Source of the DNA: Methanomassiliicoccales archaeon
Lineage (GTDB): Archaea; Thermoplasmatota; Thermoplasmata; Methanomassiliicoccales; UBA472
Direction of reading: 5' to 3'
Length of the DNA: 64,000 bases
Assembly: GCA_036504055.1 (NCBI GenBank)
Contig: DASXVU010000048.1
Location: 1 to 64,000 of the forward strand
A model generated the notes under the pieces. It ran no database searches. It saw only the letters and a program-made list of their open reading frames with translations, and was not told the DNA's origin. This document shows, one piece after another, positions 51,935-59,684 of this stretch (position 1 is the first letter of the stretch; every line of letters starts with the position of its first letter). A program made the position numbers and the translations under genes.

Positions 51935-52169
51935 GCCCGACATCGGCATCGTACATCATGTCCATGGTGACCCGTTCGATGTATCGCGCCTGGACACGGG
52001 AAACGAAAAGCGTGTTCTTCCCTATCTTGACCTTGATATCGTTCTCCTTTGCGGGTTTGACCTCCAGAGGGAGGATGACCGGTCCAGAGCAGGTCGTGCT
52101 CACTCGGAAATCCCTGCCCGCCTTCAAGATGTAGTCCTTGACCGCTTGGTCCACTTCTATCTCGATCAT
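51906..52169 (-). CDS. Conserved-looking small protein, unknown
   Basis: An 87-residue protein with a compact beta-rich pattern: STTCSGPVILPLEV, DIKVKIGKNTLFVSRVQAR and a C-terminal VTMDMMYDADVG segment, somewhat like an A-type Fe-S carrier (HesB/IscA) strand order but lacking its cysteine triad (only two cysteines are present). ATG 52169 is favoured because TTAAATATCG on the minus strand (about 52194-52203) would start transcription at or beside it. The 3' end overlaps the convergent ThiI-like gene by 29 bp. No function assigned. Confidence 0.6.
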   Translation of the reverse strand: MIEIEVDQAVKDYILKAGRDFRVSTTCSGPVILPLEVKPAKENDIKVKIGKNTLFVSRVQARYIERVTMDMMYDADVGLNCSLYPGL

Positions 52170-52247
52170 GTCTGACGCCAAAAATGGATAATCGATATTT
52201 AAGACTGATTAGGAAAAGTATTACGGAGGCAGTGACATTGACCGGAC

Positions 52248-52715
52248 GTGATCGTCGTTCTGGACACATCCGCGCTGTTCTCGATGGAGTCCATCCCAGG
52301 GGAGTACAAGGCATACACCACCTCGGGTGTCGTCGACGAGCTGAAGAAGTACAATGACACCCGTTGGATGTTCTGGGAGCACCAGGTAACGGTGATGGAC
52401 CCCTCGCCCCAGTCCAGGAAGGCGATCGTTCAGGCATCGCAGGCCACCGGCGATTCCAAGCGGCTCTCTCCGGTGGACATAGAACTACTGGCTCTGGCAA
52501 GGGACCTGGGGGCCACCATACTCACCGACGATTATTCGATCCAGAACACCGCCAAGTTCCTCGGCCTGAGTTACAAGGCCGTCGGGATGAAGGCTATCAA
52601 GCAACTGGTCAAATGGAACTATAAATGCCTGGGATGCGGCAAGGTCTTCGACAAGGAGATGCCTGACTGCCCCATCTGCGGCTCGAAGTTGAGAACGACC
52701 AGGGCTGGTCGCTGA
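52248..52715 (+). CDS. Nob1-type rRNA maturation endonuclease (PIN + zinc ribbon)
   Basis: A 155-residue archaeal Nob1 homologue. The PIN nuclease domain (1-115) begins IVVLDTSALFSM with catalytic D6, and has further acidic residues in VDELKKY, SPVDIELLALA and LTDDYSIQ. The zinc ribbon is CLGCGKVF and CPICGSK (about 126-147). Nob1 cleaves the 3' end of precursor 16S rRNA during small-subunit maturation. Start is GTG 52248. It forms part of a local RNA-processing neighbourhood with METTL5-like, Csl4 and ThiI-like genes. Confidence 0.92.
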   Translation: MIVVLDTSALFSMESIPGEYKAYTTSGVVDELKKYNDTRWMFWEHQVTVMDPSPQSRKAIVQASQATGDSKRLSPVDIELLALARDLGATILTDDYSIQNTAKFLGLSYKAVGMKAIKQLVKWNYKCLGCGKVFDKEMPDCPICGSKLRTTRAGR

Positions 52716-52774
52716 TATCCATATCGGTTCGATATGTTCATTGATCCTAGCCCATCCGATGTTGGGAAAGATAA

Positions 52775-52806
52775 AGGAAAAAATAAAGGGCGGAGCGGGC
52801 CGCTCC
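52775..52806 (-). terminator. Terminator of proC
   Basis: A 7-bp stem GGAGCGG / CCGCTCC (52792-52806) lies directly past the proC stop. Read on the minus strand it is followed by CCCTTTATTTTTTCC, a clear T-rich tail, giving termination between the convergent nob1 and proC genes. Confidence 0.55.
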
Positions 52807-52810
52807 AGAC

Positions 52811-53614
52811 CTATTTGTTACCAAGTTCGGCCGATTTCACTGCACCGGCCTCGATCGCATCTATGAACGCGGCCCTGATGCTGTACTGCTCAAGCACGCG
52901 TATCCCTTCGATGGTCGTTCCGGCCGGTGATGCGACCATATCCTTCAGCTCGCCCGGGTGCTTCCTGGTCTCAAGCACGGTCTTGGCCGATCCGAGGACA
53001 GTCTGTGCCGCAAGGGCCAGGGCCACGTCGCGCGGCAACCCTGCCAGTACTCCTCCGTCCGCCATTGCCTCTATTACCATATAGACATAGGCCGGTCCGG
53101 AACCGCTCAGTCCGGTCACGGCGTCCAGGTACTTCTCGTCCATCGGGAACGCGATGCCGACCGAGTTCAGGATCTTCTGCACGGTCTCCTTGTCCTCTAC
53201 CTTGGCGCTCTTGCCCAGCGCGAAGGCAGATGCCGACGCGCCGACCTGACAGGGCTGGTTCGGCATGACCCTTACCACCCTTACGCCCCAGTTGATATGT
53301 TTCTCGATGAAATCGACCTTGATGCCGGCAGCGATCGAGACCAGGAGGTGCTCGCTCGTCAGGATCGGCTTGAGCTCATCGAGGACCGAACCCATCTGCT
53401 GCGGCTTGACCGCCAGGATGATCACGTCCGACGATCTCGCCACGTCCAGATTGTCCACGGTGGTGCGGACCTTCAGCGTCTTCGTAATGTAATCCCTGCG
53501 AGCCGGAACGATCTCGCTCGCCACTATGTCCTCCGCGGTCGTGACGCCCGCCGCTATGATACCCTTCATGAGGGCCTCGGCCATCATGCCAGCCCCGACG
53601 AATCCAATCTTCAT
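52811..53614 (-). CDS. proC: Pyrroline-5-carboxylate reductase
   Basis: NAD(P)H-dependent enzyme making proline from pyrroline-5-carboxylate, 267 residues. N-terminal Rossmann motif [11 protein letters not shown], mid-region [19 protein letters not shown], and the C-terminal signature [26 protein letters not shown] with [19 protein letters not shown] are all present (motifs read in parts). ATG 53614 (MKIGFVG) is chosen over 53626. A TATA-like element TTTTTTATATC on the minus strand is near 53670-53682, about 60 bp upstream. Confidence 0.95.
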   Translation of the reverse strand: MKIGFVGAGMMAEALMKGIIAAGVTTAEDIVASEIVPARRDYITKTLKVRTTVDNLDVARSSDVIILAVKPQQMGSVLDELKPILTSEHLLVSIAAGIKVDFIEKHINWGVRVVRVMPNQPCQVGASASAFALGKSAKVEDKETVQKILNSVGIAFPMDEKYLDAVTGLSGSGPAYVYMVIEAMADGGVLAGLPRDVALALAAQTVLGSAKTVLETRKHPGELKDMVASPAGTTIEGIRVLEQYSIRAAFIDAIEAGAVKSAELGNK

Positions 53615-53708
53615 ATGAGTCAACACTCCATTGACGTTTCCGTCAGTGGGTTGGCGTTATGAACTCGATGATATAAAAAAGAGTATCGTGGCCTATCTGG
53701 CCATTGAC

Positions 53709-54242
53709 CTATGGTTCTTCCTGAGATCGTTTGGCCTCCAGATATTGCAGTATCGCCTTCATGAAAGCGGGGAGGTCCTCCGGGCTCCTTGAGGTGATGA
53801 TATTCCCGTCCACCACCACCTCCTCGTCGAACCAGCGCGCCCCTGCGTTCATCATGTCGTCCTTGATCGAATGGAACGATGTCGCCTTCTTACCTTTCAG
53901 TATGTTCGCTGAGATGAGCATGGAACCCGCATGGCAGATCGAGGCCACCAGTTTCTGTTTTGAATACATCTTCCTGACGAAATCGACCATCGGCGGGTGC
54001 CTTCTCATGTAATCGGGGGCAAAACCGCCGGGAATTATTACGGCCACATAGTCATCCGCGGTCGCCTTGTCCGCCGCTATCCCCGCCTTGGCCGGATATC
54101 CATGTTTGCTCAGATATGTCTCCTTGGTCCCGCTGCCAATGATGATCGGATTGTATCCAGCCTCCTTCAGCCTGATCAACGGATACCAAAGTTCCAGGTC
54201 CTCGTACATATCCTCGACCAAAACAGCGACCTTCTCTACCAT
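53709..54242 (-). CDS. DJ-1/PfpI superfamily protein
   Basis: A 177-residue class I glutamine-amidotransferase-like protein of the PfpI/DJ-1 group. The nucleophile is the cysteine of ASICHAGS (C103), with the following His and the upstream Glu of YEDLELWYP as expected partners. GGFAPDYMRRHP is the typical loop. Relatives include intracellular protease PfpI and protein or glyoxal deglycases. The gene is upstream of proC on the same strand with a 95-bp gap and its own promoter. Exact activity cannot be stated. Confidence 0.88.
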   Translation of the reverse strand: MVEKVAVLVEDMYEDLELWYPLIRLKEAGYNPIIIGSGTKETYLSKHGYPAKAGIAADKATADDYVAVIIPGGFAPDYMRRHPPMVDFVRKMYSKQKLVASICHAGSMLISANILKGKKATSFHSIKDDMMNAGARWFDEEVVVDGNIITSRSPEDLPAFMKAILQYLEAKRSQEEP

Positions 54243-54536
54243 CTCATCAACCTGAGAATAAAGTCATACCCCGAGTTCTTTAATCTTGCCGGTGGAACGT
54301 CGTACCGTCCCGGCTCAAGGGTTTCATGAACAATTAGCCGCGACGAACACCTCCGTTTTTGATTATCAACATTCGTCGTTCTTAGGCCAACCTTAAAATA
54401 ACGATTCCTTGGCTCTGTTACAGCTCTCTGGTCAGCTGTTCCGGACTGAGTCATATAAGACTCTAAAAAGAGCGTTTCCAAGGCTAGCCAGCATATCTAT
54501 CAAACGTTTAAATACGGGGAGAATATTCCCCTCTCA
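54243..54536. promoter_or_regulatory. fpo: Intergenic region with fpo operon promoter and palindrome
   Basis: About 294 bp without a gene. GTTTAAATA (about 54506-54514) is a strong TATA box 27 bp before ATG 54537, implying a leaderless fpoA transcript. Between them an imperfect palindrome GGGGAGAATATTCCCC (about 54516-54531) sits where a repressor would block initiation. No structural RNA was recognised in the remainder. Confidence 0.55.
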
Positions 54537-54914
54537 ATGCTCGTAGACGATTATTATCCAATTGCTGTGTTCGTACTGGTGGCGATCATGTTCCCGGTAC
54601 TGGCCTTTGTTACGGCTAAGTTCTTTAGACCGACGAAGTACAGCACTCTAAGGGATACTACCTACGAGTGCGGAATGGAGCCCATCGGGCAAGCACAAAT
54701 CCAGTTCCATGTACAATTCTACATTTATGCCTTGGTCTTTGTTCTTTTTGATATCGTTACTGTTTTCTTGCTTGTTTGGGCTTTGACATATTCTGACGCT
54801 CTCTCCTCCATGGACCTGCTCGGTCAGGCAGGATTTTCTGCACTGGCGTTCATCGCCATCGGGTTGGTCGGAGTCTATTACGCATTGAAAAAGGAGGCCA
54901 TACTTTGGATCTAA
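54537..54914 (+). CDS. fpoA: Fpo/complex I subunit A
   Basis: NuoA/FpoA-family membrane subunit of 125 residues, three helices (about 8-30, 63-83 and 95-115). The conserved loop YECGMEPIG (43-51) at the quinone-channel region and FYIYALVFVLFDI are intact. First gene of a 12-gene operon; transcription probably begins at the ATG. Third-position base use looks more A/T-rich than in later genes of the operon. The fpoB start lies within its last codons. Confidence 0.92.
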   Translation: MLVDDYYPIAVFVLVAIMFPVLAFVTAKFFRPTKYSTLRDTTYECGMEPIGQAQIQFHVQFYIYALVFVLFDIVTVFLLVWALTYSDALSSMDLLGQAGFSALAFIAIGLVGVYYALKKEAILWI

Positions 54915-55465
54915 GCAATTCTCCCCAAATAATCACCATGACCGCCAAAGATTTCCAGAAGTGGTCCAGCAATTTCATGGTTGAAACCATGAAGGCCACC
55001 GGAGTCAAGCAGGCGGTCGACAAGATCACCGCTCCCATATGGTCTTGGGGGCAGAGGAACGCAATCTATCCGCTGGAGTTCGGTATAGCCTGTTGTTCGT
55101 TGGAATTCGCCGCGGCGTACGGTCCAAGATGGGATATGGAAAGGCTAGGGATGATCCCCCGTTCCTCTCCCAGACAGGCGGATGTTCTGCTCATCATGGG
55201 GTGGCTCTCCGCCAAACTGAGGCCGTCCCTGAGAAGGCTTTATGAGCAGATGCCGGAACCGAAATGGGTAATAGCCATGGGAGAATGCGCGATATCAGGA
55301 GGCCCATGGTATGATGGTTACAACGTCATTCAGGGACTGGACACGATCGTTCCGGTCGACATCTATATCCCTGGTTGCCCGCCGAGGCCAGAGGCCTTGA
55401 TTGATGGGATGCTGAAGCTGAACAGGAAGATAACCGCCGAGCAGAAGGGAAGCTTCCTGGATTGA
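54905..55465 (+). CDS. fpoB: Fpo/complex I subunit B (N2 cluster)
   Basis: NuoB/FpoB-family subunit of 186 residues that holds the N2 [4Fe-4S] cluster next to the quinone site. Ligands C63 and C64 (GIACCSLEF), C128 (MGECAISGG) and C158 (IPGCPPRPE) are all present. TTG 54905 gives a 10-bp overlap with fpoA; ATG 54938 (MTAKDFQ) is an alternative start. Sits between fpoA and fpoC. Confidence 0.95.
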   Translation: MDLSNSPQIITMTAKDFQKWSSNFMVETMKATGVKQAVDKITAPIWSWGQRNAIYPLEFGIACCSLEFAAAYGPRWDMERLGMIPRSSPRQADVLLIMGWLSAKLRPSLRRLYEQMPEPKWVIAMGECAISGGPWYDGYNVIQGLDTIVPVDIYIPGCPPRPEALIDGMLKLNRKITAEQKGSFLD

Positions 55466-55474
55466 GGTGGGAAA

Positions 55475-55951
55475 ATGACCGAGATGAGTCCCAAAGCCAA
55501 ATCTTTCACTGAGGAGCAGGTCGTTAAGGCCTTGACCGACAAGTTCCAGGACAAGGTCAAGGATGCAAAGATCAAACCGCGCCGGATAGTGCTCGACGCT
55601 GATCGTTCAGTCCTTCTGGAGATGTGCAAGACCCTTAAGGAAAGCTACGAGTTCGAACAATGCTCCTGCGTTTCCGGCGTCGATATGAAGACCTTCTTCC
55701 AGGTCGTCTATCACATTTCTTCCTATGCCAATAAGATGGTGATCCAGATTACGGTTGATATACCAAGAGACACCCCCGAGGTGGACTCGATAACCCCTCT
55801 GTATGGTGGGGCGAACTGGCACGAGCGCGAAGCCTATGACATGTTCGGGATCATCTTCAAAGGTCACCCGAGGATGGAACGTATCCTGTTGCCGCAGGAC
55901 TATCAGTTCTTCCCGCTGAGGAAGGACTACGAAGTGGGGAGGCGGATTTAA
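55475..55951 (+). CDS. fpoC: Fpo/complex I subunit C
   Basis: NuoC/FpoC-type 30-kDa-like subunit, 158 residues, part of the peripheral arm connecting module. The signature YGGANWHEREAYDMFGI (about 109-125) and the closing HPRMERILLPQDY and PLRKDYEVG are clear. Separate from fpoD, unlike fused NuoCD proteins. A GGTGG sequence precedes the ATG. Its stop overlaps the fpoD start by 1 bp. Confidence 0.93.
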   Translation: MTEMSPKAKSFTEEQVVKALTDKFQDKVKDAKIKPRRIVLDADRSVLLEMCKTLKESYEFEQCSCVSGVDMKTFFQVVYHISSYANKMVIQITVDIPRDTPEVDSITPLYGGANWHEREAYDMFGIIFKGHPRMERILLPQDYQFFPLRKDYEVGRRI

Positions 55952-57033
55952 TGACGGAAATGTGGGTCAATATGGGTCCGCAGCACCCCATGACGCATGG
56001 TCTGTGGAGCTTAAGGGTCAAGATCAACGGTGAGATCATCACCGATGCCGAGCCGATGATCGGTTATCTCCACCGCGGTTGGGAAAAGATGATGGAGAAT
56101 CGCGATTACCATCAGATCGTACCGCTCGCGGACCGGCTGTGCTACGCGTCGTCACTCTCCTGGTCTCACTTGTACTGTAAGACGGTAGAGGACCTATTGG
56201 AGCTTGAGGTGCCTGAACGCGCCCAGTGGATCAGGACGCTGACGCTGGAGATACAGAGGATCGCCTCTCATCTGATGTGGCTCGCGGCCATAGGGACCGA
56301 CCTTGGCTCCTACACCATGTTCCTCCTGCCAATGAGGGAGAGGGAGATGTTCTTGGACCTGATGACCGACCTGTCCGGTTCCAGGATGACCACGAACTAC
56401 CCCAGGATCGGAGGGGTCCGGAACGACCTCCCGCCCAACTGGGAGAGGGACACACTGCGCGTCCTCAACCTGTTCGAGAAGAGGCTCAGGGAGTTCGAGG
56501 CCCTGTTCGATGAATGCAGCGCCTTCCTGATGAGAACGAAGGGCGTGGGCAAGCTGTCCGGTCCGGAGGCCATCAACCTAGGAATGACCGGCCCGTTCAT
56601 GAGGGGCTGCAACGTTGATTTCGATCTACGGAGGGACGACCCCTACGAGAAGTACAGCGAGGTCGACTTCCGGGTGTGCACCCATCCTGACTGCGATTCA
56701 TATGCTAGGTACAGGGTCCGCATCGATGAGATGTACGAATCCTGCAATATCATCCGGCAATGCTTCCAAAAGATGAAGCAGGGTCCGGTCCGGGTCAAGT
56801 CGCCAAAGGCGGTACCGGCCGGGCGGGCGTTCGCCCATGTCGAGGACCCCAGGGGAGAGGGTCTGATGTACTTGATAAGCGACGGATCGGACAAACCATA
56901 CCGGTTGAAGGTCCGATCGCCCATATTCGTGATAGTATCCGGAATGCCAGCAGCACTGATCGGAGAGAAGGTGGCGGACATCCCCGCCATCATGGGCATG
57001 GCTGACATGTGCCTCGGTGAGACGGACAGGTGA
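55951..57033 (+). CDS. fpoD: Fpo/complex I subunit D (49-kDa-type)
   Basis: Quinone-site subunit of 360 residues related to NiFe-hydrogenase large subunits. N-terminal MGPQHPMTHG with the quinone-contact histidines, IGYLHRGWEK, and the C-terminal VADIPAIMGMADMCLGETDR tail (read in parts) are typical of NuoD/FpoD. The hydrogenase Ni-binding CxxC pairs are absent, so this is a true quinone- or phenazine-reducing type rather than a hydrogenase. Together with fpoB it forms the quinone-binding pocket. Confidence 0.95.
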   Translation: MTEMWVNMGPQHPMTHGLWSLRVKINGEIITDAEPMIGYLHRGWEKMMENRDYHQIVPLADRLCYASSLSWSHLYCKTVEDLLELEVPERAQWIRTLTLEIQRIASHLMWLAAIGTDLGSYTMFLLPMREREMFLDLMTDLSGSRMTTNYPRIGGVRNDLPPNWERDTLRVLNLFEKRLREFEALFDECSAFLMRTKGVGKLSGPEAINLGMTGPFMRGCNVDFDLRRDDPYEKYSEVDFRVCTHPDCDSYARYRVRIDEMYESCNIIRQCFQKMKQGPVRVKSPKAVPAGRAFAHVEDPRGEGLMYLISDGSDKPYRLKVRSPIFVIVSGMPAALIGEKVADIPAIMGMADMCLGETDR

Positions 57034-57038
57034 TCTAG

Positions 57039-58130
57039 ATGGTCGAAACTACACTCTTCAGTCTCTTGCACGGGCTCGCGTTGTGGATAGGCGAGGTCGC
57101 TCAATGGTTGATCAAGGTCACTGGAATAAAGGAGATACAGTTCATCGGTGACTGGGCGGTAACTGGTGGTCCAGTCAATTTCCTGACGATCCTGTTGGTC
57201 TGTGCCATATTCATGGTAGCAGCCCTGCTGGTAGGTATAACCTGCATCTGGCAGGAAAGGAAGGTCCTGGGCAGGATCATGGACCGGCGTGGCACCCAGG
57301 TCGGAATGCTGGGGCTGTTCCAGAACTTCGCTGATGCCATCAAGACCTTGTTGAAGGAACTGATCATCCCGAGGGACGCGGACAAGAAGCTGTTCATGTG
57401 GTCCGTGACCGGGTTGATCGGATCGTCCGTTCTGCTCCTGGGCCTGGTGCCCTGGAGCACCCGTTTCTTCGTAGCCAATCCTGAGCTGACACTTCTGATC
57501 GGTCTTGCCGTTTTCTCCCTGGCCCCGTTCTTCATCATGATCGGCGGGTGGGCCTCCAACAACAAATACTCGATGATCGGCGCGATGAGAGGGGCAGCCC
57601 AACTGATCGCCTATGAGATCCCGATCCTGATGGTCGTCCTTTCGATCATCATCATGACCGGAAGCCTGAACTTCAACGTCATCGTCGCATTCCAACAAAC
57701 GCACATGTGGCTGATGTTCCCGTTGTTCATCGGTTTCATCACATTCTTCGTATGCGGCATTGCAGAATCCGAAAGAGTCCCGTTCGACCTGCCCGAAGCA
57801 GAAGCGGAACTCGTCGAAGGCTGGCAGACCGAATATGGCAGCATCCAGTGGGGTCTGATAATGATGGCCGACTACCTTAGGGCGTACGTCGTAAGCGCGC
57901 TTATCACAGTGCTCTTCCTCGGGGGCTGGGACGGTCCCACGTTCCTATGGCCTGAGGTCTGGTACCTGATCAAGGTGTTCTTCGTCTTCTTCATCATGAT
58001 ATGGGTGAGGTCCGCAACAGTACGTATCAGGACGGACCAGCTCCTCAAGATCGGATGGAAGAGGCTTCTTCCGCTGTCCGTGGTCAACCTGGGAATCGCT
58101 GTCGTCATGAAGGCTATGGGGTGGTTCTGA
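57039..58130 (+). CDS. fpoH: Fpo/complex I subunit H
   Basis: NuoH/FpoH membrane subunit of 363 residues with about eight helices, forming the quinone entry channel. QERKVLGRIMDRRGTQVG, the glutamate-rich loop ERVPFDLPEAEAELVEGW (about 246-263) and the late WVRSATVRIRTDQLL are hallmarks. ATG 57039 follows the fpoD stop by 5 bp. It lies immediately before fpoI, as in Methanosarcina. Confidence 0.95.
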   Translation: MVETTLFSLLHGLALWIGEVAQWLIKVTGIKEIQFIGDWAVTGGPVNFLTILLVCAIFMVAALLVGITCIWQERKVLGRIMDRRGTQVGMLGLFQNFADAIKTLLKELIIPRDADKKLFMWSVTGLIGSSVLLLGLVPWSTRFFVANPELTLLIGLAVFSLAPFFIMIGGWASNNKYSMIGAMRGAAQLIAYEIPILMVVLSIIIMTGSLNFNVIVAFQQTHMWLMFPLFIGFITFFVCGIAESERVPFDLPEAEAELVEGWQTEYGSIQWGLIMMADYLRAYVVSALITVLFLGGWDGPTFLWPEVWYLIKVFFVFFIMIWVRSATVRIRTDQLLKIGWKRLLPLSVVNLGIAVVMKAMGWF

Positions 58131-58131
58131 A

Positions 58132-58878
58132 ATGGTCGAAAGCAGCAACAATCCGAGAGACAAGAAGCTGAGGGCCACCGGTTACATGCTGAAACCGCTT
58201 TGGGTCACGCTAAGGACCATGGTCCGGGTATCTCTTCCCGGTCACAGGCCGCGCACAATCATGTATCCCTGGGAGAAGAGCATAATCCCAGATTGTTTCC
58301 GCGGTCGGCCCGGTATCATCCTGGACAAGTGCATCGCCTGCCAAAAGTGCGTCAAGGTCTGTCCCACCACATGCATAAAGATGGTGCAGATCGAGCACGA
58401 GACCCTGGGCAAGGTCAAGCGCCCCGAGGTCAACGTCGGCAGGTGCATGATGTGCGGCAACTGCGCAGAGGTCTGCCCCACCAACGCGATGATCGTCACC
58501 CCGGAGTTCGAACTCGCTTCATACACTCGGGACGACCTGATCTATGACCCGATCAAGCTCCAGCACCCCTGGAAGGCTGGCTATGAGATCAACTACGAGG
58601 AGCAGCTGCCATCGAACATGAAGGGCCCCGCGGCCAAGAAAGGATCGATGGAGCTCAAGGACACGGTCTGCCTGGAAGCGAAGAAGTGCATCTCCTGCAG
58701 CCGCTGTGAGAAGACCTGCCCCACCGGGGCGGTGAAGATGACGGACACCGGAGAGGTCAACGAGAAGACCAAGAAACCGATCAAGAGGCCGGTCTTCGAC
58801 GATACCAAGTGCGTTTCATGCGAGATGTGCGTCGATGTCTGTCCTAAGGACTGCCTTACCATGAAGGAGGCGCAGTAA
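58132..58878 (+). CDS. fpoI: FpoI with four [4Fe-4S] motifs
   Basis: NuoI/FpoI-type electron-transfer subunit of 248 residues, longer than the roughly 130-180 residues usual for the family. The core holds clusters at C67/C70/C73/C77 and C105/C108/C111/C115. A second ferredoxin-like module at the C terminus adds C186/C189/C192/C196 and C227/C230/C233/C237. Two clusters are the normal N6a/N6b pair; the extra pair probably extends the electron input path. With no FpoF or NuoEFG in the operon, soluble ferredoxin is a likely direct donor. One base separates it from fpoH and none from fpoJ. Confidence 0.93.
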   Translation: MVESSNNPRDKKLRATGYMLKPLWVTLRTMVRVSLPGHRPRTIMYPWEKSIIPDCFRGRPGIILDKCIACQKCVKVCPTTCIKMVQIEHETLGKVKRPEVNVGRCMMCGNCAEVCPTNAMIVTPEFELASYTRDDLIYDPIKLQHPWKAGYEINYEEQLPSNMKGPAAKKGSMELKDTVCLEAKKCISCSRCEKTCPTGAVKMTDTGEVNEKTKKPIKRPVFDDTKCVSCEMCVDVCPKDCLTMKEAQ

Positions 58879-59145
58879 ATGGATCTGTCTGAGCTGTTAT
58901 TCTTGATTATCGCAGGTATCACCGTCGGCGCGGCGATCTCGGTCCTCGTGACCAAGGAGATCATCCGGGCCGTGTTCTACCTGACGTTCTGCTTCATTGG
59001 GGTGGGTATCACCTTCATCTTCCTGAACGCAGAGTTCCTGGGCCTCATCCAGGTGCTGGTCTATGTGGGAGCGATCAACGTGCTGATCCTGTTCGGGGTC
59101 ATGCTTACCAAGAGACGCCTCACTGGAGGTGGTGCCTGTGAGTAA
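58879..59145 (+). CDS. fpoJ: FpoJ N-terminal part
   Basis: First half of a split NuoJ/FpoJ membrane subunit, 88 residues, three helices. AVFYLTFCFIGVGITFIFLNAEFLGLIQVLVYVGAINVL (read in parts) is the conserved NuoJ core including the pi-bulge helix 3. The C-terminal half is encoded by the following overlapping gene. Splitting of fpoJ into two genes is known from Methanosarcina, so this is not a frameshift defect. Starts immediately after the fpoI stop. Confidence 0.9.
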   Translation: MDLSELLFLIIAGITVGAAISVLVTKEIIRAVFYLTFCFIGVGITFIFLNAEFLGLIQVLVYVGAINVLILFGVMLTKRRLTGGGACE

Positions 59146-59383
59146 GGCATCCGGTCTCGGAAATGCGATCGGAAAGACCGTCCTAGCGGCGGTCCTGCTG
59201 GTGTTCATAGGGGCGTCCATACTGTGGGTCACATGGCCTAGCGGGCCGATCGCTCAGTTCGCCTCGAAGGATTTCGGAACAATACTGTTCGAGAATTACG
59301 GCATGTTGGTCATTGTCCTGGGGCTTTTGCTCTTCGCCTCGATCACAGCCGGAGTCTTCATTGCACAGGAGGAAGAGCAATGA
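59138..59383 (+). CDS. fpoJ: FpoJ C-terminal part
   Basis: Second half of the split FpoJ subunit, about 81 residues with two hydrophobic helices (roughly 12-32 and 53-73) and an acidic end (AQEEEQ). GTG 59138 has GGAGGTG 6 bp upstream and is the most likely start, overlapping the first fpoJ gene by 8 bp; GTG 59129 is possible. It overlaps fpoK by 4 bp. Confidence 0.82.
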   Translation: MSKASGLGNAIGKTVLAAVLLVFIGASILWVTWPSGPIAQFASKDFGTILFENYGMLVIVLGLLLFASITAGVFIAQEEEQ

Positions 59384-59682
59384 TCCCCCTGGAATATTTC
59401 CTGATACTGTCGTCGGTCCTGTTCGTCATTGGAATAGTGGGTGTGCTAACGAAGAAGAACGCCATCCTTGTGTTGATTTCGATCGAGCTGATGCTGAACG
59501 CCGCCAACATAAACTTCGTGGCGTTCGCAGCGTACAACAATGACCCGACCGGGTATGTGTTCGCGCTGTTCTCCATCGGCATCGCTGCGGCCGAGGTCGC
59601 GGTGGGTCTGGCGATACTGCTGAACCTGAACCGGCTGAAGGACACGGTCCATGTTGATGACCTCAACACCATGAGGTGGTAA
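59380..59682 (+). CDS. fpoK: Fpo/complex I subunit K
   Basis: NuoK/FpoK membrane subunit of 100 residues, three helices, a Mrp-like proton pathway component. The conserved acidic residues appear in ISIELMLNAANINFVAF (about 29-45) and the third helix IGIAAAEVAVGLAIL. Length is exactly as expected. Overlaps the preceding fpoJ part by 4 bp and ends 2 bp before the fpoL ATG. Confidence 0.95.
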   Translation: MIPLEYFLILSSVLFVIGIVGVLTKKNAILVLISIELMLNAANINFVAFAAYNNDPTGYVFALFSIGIAAAEVAVGLAILLNLNRLKDTVHVDDLNTMRW

Positions 59683-59684
59683 GA

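Noticed and set aside
56643-57704. 353-codon minus-strand open frame opposite fpoD and fpoH
   Set aside because: Antisense to two certain complex I genes, no domain evidence.
58879-59383. Frameshift in fpoJ
   Set aside because: The two halves have separate starts and a ribosome-binding site, and a two-gene fpoJ is known from Methanosarcina.
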